DNA of 6,705 nucleotides from an uncultured Eubacteriales bacterium (GTDB lineage Bacteria > Bacillota > Clostridia > Oscillospirales > Oscillospiraceae): contig ONVR01000303.1 of the NCBI GenBank assembly GCA_900321335.1, positions 1 through 6,705 on the forward strand, given 5' to 3'. Of the stretch, positions 5,332 through 6,705 are shown piece after piece. The number at the start of each line of letters is the position of its first letter. The stretch's first letter is position 1. The notes beneath the pieces were generated by a model, which made no database searches, was not told the origin of the DNA, and saw only the letters and a program-made list of their open reading frames with translations. A program made the translations under genes and the position numbers.

Positions 5332-6684
5332 TCAGGACGCCCGGATCTGCTTGATCCATTTGCCGGTGCAGTACCGGATAAAGCACACGATTCCCTTGAG
5401 GGGGAACTCCACGTTGAGCAGAAAGTAGATCCACGCAGGGCTCAGGTGCCACACAAAGGCCGCCAGAGCGCCCAGGGGCAAAGAAATGAACCACACACAG
5501 CTGGAGTCCGCCAGCAGCAGGAAACGGGTATCGCCGCCGCCCCGGAGCAGGCCCTTGGAGATGACGAAGGCCACCGTCTGCAGCGGCAGCATACAAAAGC
5601 TCACCAGCATCATGGACCGGGCGATCGCCGCCGTCTCCGGCAGTACGGAATACAGGGACAGATACGGACCCCGCAGGGCGATCATGGGGCCCATCACCGC
5701 AAGGCCGAAGAGGAAGGAGATCAGGATGTAGGTATTTCCCTGGCGCTTGGCGGCGTCGATCCTCCCCTCCCCGATGGTGTTTCCCACCACTACAGCGGAG
5801 GCGCTGGACATGCTGCTGTTGAGCATGGAGGTCAGCTGCACCAGGGTGCCGGTGATGGAGTTTGCCGCGGCGATCTCCGCGGAGATGTGGCCGTAGATCA
5901 CACTGACCAGAGAAAGGCTCAGCCCCAGAAGCGTATCGCTGAAGAGCACCGGTATGCTGTATTTTACGTACTGCCTGCGCAGAGAGCCGCCGCCCAGCAG
6001 AAAGTGCCGCAGGCGGAAGCCGAATTTCTGCTCCTTGCAGACAAAGTACCCGAATACAAAGACGAATTCAAAAGTCCGGGCGATCACCGTGCCCACGGCT
6101 GCGCCCACCAGCTCCAGCCGGGGCGCGCCCAATTTGCCGAAGATAAAGACCCAGTTGAAAAACAGGTTCAGAAAGAAGGCCACGGCCGAGCCAATCAGCG
6201 GAATGTTCACCTTGCCTACACTGCGCATCAGATACGTCGCCGTGGAGCTCAGCCCTGACAGCAGGAAGGTGCAGCCGATGAGCCGCATATAGGGGATGCC
6301 CCGGGCAATGACGGCCGCGTCGTTGGTAAACACCCTCAGCACCGTGCCGGGGAATGCCACGCCCATCACCGTGAACAGCAGGCAGATCGCTCCGGTCACC
6401 CGCAGGGCCATGGCGGCGGTGACGCGCATAGGCTCCAACTCTTTTCTGCCCCAGAACTGGCTGGACATGACCACGGCGCCGGAGCCGAGGCCCATACAGA
6501 TAAACTGGAAAAAGGCGTAGGACTGGTTGCTGAAGGCCGCTGCTGCGATGGACGTCTCCCCAAAGGAGCCGATCATCAGGTTGTCCAGGAAGTTGACCCC
6601 GATGGTGATCAGGGACTGGAGGACGACGGGCAGCATGAGCACGAGGGTCTTTCGGTAGAATTCTCGGTTTCGCAGTTCAAACAT
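5332..6684 (-). CDS. MATE-family efflux transporter
   Basis: A full-length 450-residue exporter of the multidrug and toxic compound extrusion family, located in the cytoplasmic membrane and normally driven by Na+ or H+. Substrate and coupling ion cannot be read from sequence. Twelve hydrophobic segments are visible, at about 12-34, 48-75, 92-115, 132-154, 160-183, 192-216, 243-265, 275-300, 318-338, 356-378, 388-412 and 415-436, in two similar six-helix lobes. Family landmarks include LPVVLQSLITIGVNFLDNLMIG (18-39, shown in part by the VNFLDNLMIG core), SSQFWGRKE (74-82), LNLFFNWVFIFGKLG (172-186), VVVGNTIGEGR (298-308) and SKGLLRGGGDTRF (376-388). Length is typical. The ATG at 6684 is preceded by a modest purine-rich site (GGAAAGAAG, about 6694-6702); its promoter lies outside the window. 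It is transcribed separately from the polymerase operon because a terminator follows. No link in function to its neighbours is evident. Confidence 0.92.
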   Translation of the reverse strand: MFELRNREFYRKTLVLMLPVVLQSLITIGVNFLDNLMIGSFGETSIAAAAFSNQSYAFFQFICMGLGSGAVVMSSQFWGRKELEPMRVTAAMALRVTGAICLLFTVMGVAFPGTVLRVFTNDAAVIARGIPYMRLIGCTFLLSGLSSTATYLMRSVGKVNIPLIGSAVAFFLNLFFNWVFIFGKLGAPRLELVGAAVGTVIARTFEFVFVFGYFVCKEQKFGFRLRHFLLGGGSLRRQYVKYSIPVLFSDTLLGLSLSLVSVIYGHISAEIAAANSITGTLVQLTSMLNSSMSSASAVVVGNTIGEGRIDAAKRQGNTYILISFLFGLAVMGPMIALRGPYLSLYSVLPETAAIARSMMLVSFCMLPLQTVAFVISKGLLRGGGDTRFLLLADSSCVWFISLPLGALAAFVWHLSPAWIYFLLNVEFPLKGIVCFIRYCTGKWIKQIRAS

Positions 6685-6705
6685 GGGCGTACACTTCTTT
6701 CCGGG

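Noticed and set aside
5320..6258. A 312-codon plus-strand open frame opposite the MATE gene
   Set aside because: It is antisense to an intact transporter, and its Gln/His/Arg/Gly-rich product is typical of a shadow frame.

Overview
The window is a compact, GC-rich stretch in which every supportable gene lies on the minus strand, so transcription runs from high to low coordinates. Gene content points to the Clostridia (Firmicutes), probably a gut-type Lachnospiraceae/Oscillospiraceae relative. The clues are a Y-family polymerase paired with a YolD-like protein, a MurT/GatD-type pair with the Clostridia style of sequence, purine-rich Shine-Dalgarno sites and GTG starts. The taxon is inferred from protein style and memory, not from a search.

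Layout from right to left. (1) 6684-5332: a complete 450-residue MATE-family multidrug/sodium-type exporter, closed by a strong GC hairpin terminator at 5278-5316. (2) 5135-3157: a two-gene unit encoding a UvrX/DinB-like Y-family translesion DNA polymerase, whose real start is best placed at 5135, and a small YolD-domain protein 23 bases downstream. An extended -10 promoter lies just upstream. (3) 3010 to the left edge: a likely three-gene transcript with its own extended -10 promoter near 3067. It holds a MurT-like Mur ligase, a GatD-like class I glutamine amidotransferase whose GTG start overlaps the murT stop by 4 bases, and after a 54-base gap with a hairpin an NhaC-family Na+/H+ antiporter that runs off the left edge.

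The most interesting point is the MurT/GatD pair. In the well-studied enzyme the two subunits convert lipid II D-glutamate to D-isoglutamine, using ammonia released from glutamine by a Cys-His-Asp triad shared between them (S. aureus GatD Cys94 and His189, MurT Asp349). Here the fold, ATP-binding loop and Cys4 zinc ribbon are intact, but all three triad positions appear replaced (Gly91, Ile193 and Asn366), and other conserved motifs of the MurT and GatD active sites are changed too. The pair looks like an intact, translationally coupled complex that has lost glutaminase chemistry. It may use free ammonia, amidate or ligate something else, or serve another role. The remaining genes look ordinary. 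No RNA genes, mobile elements, CRISPR arrays or intergenic stretches over 300 bases were seen.
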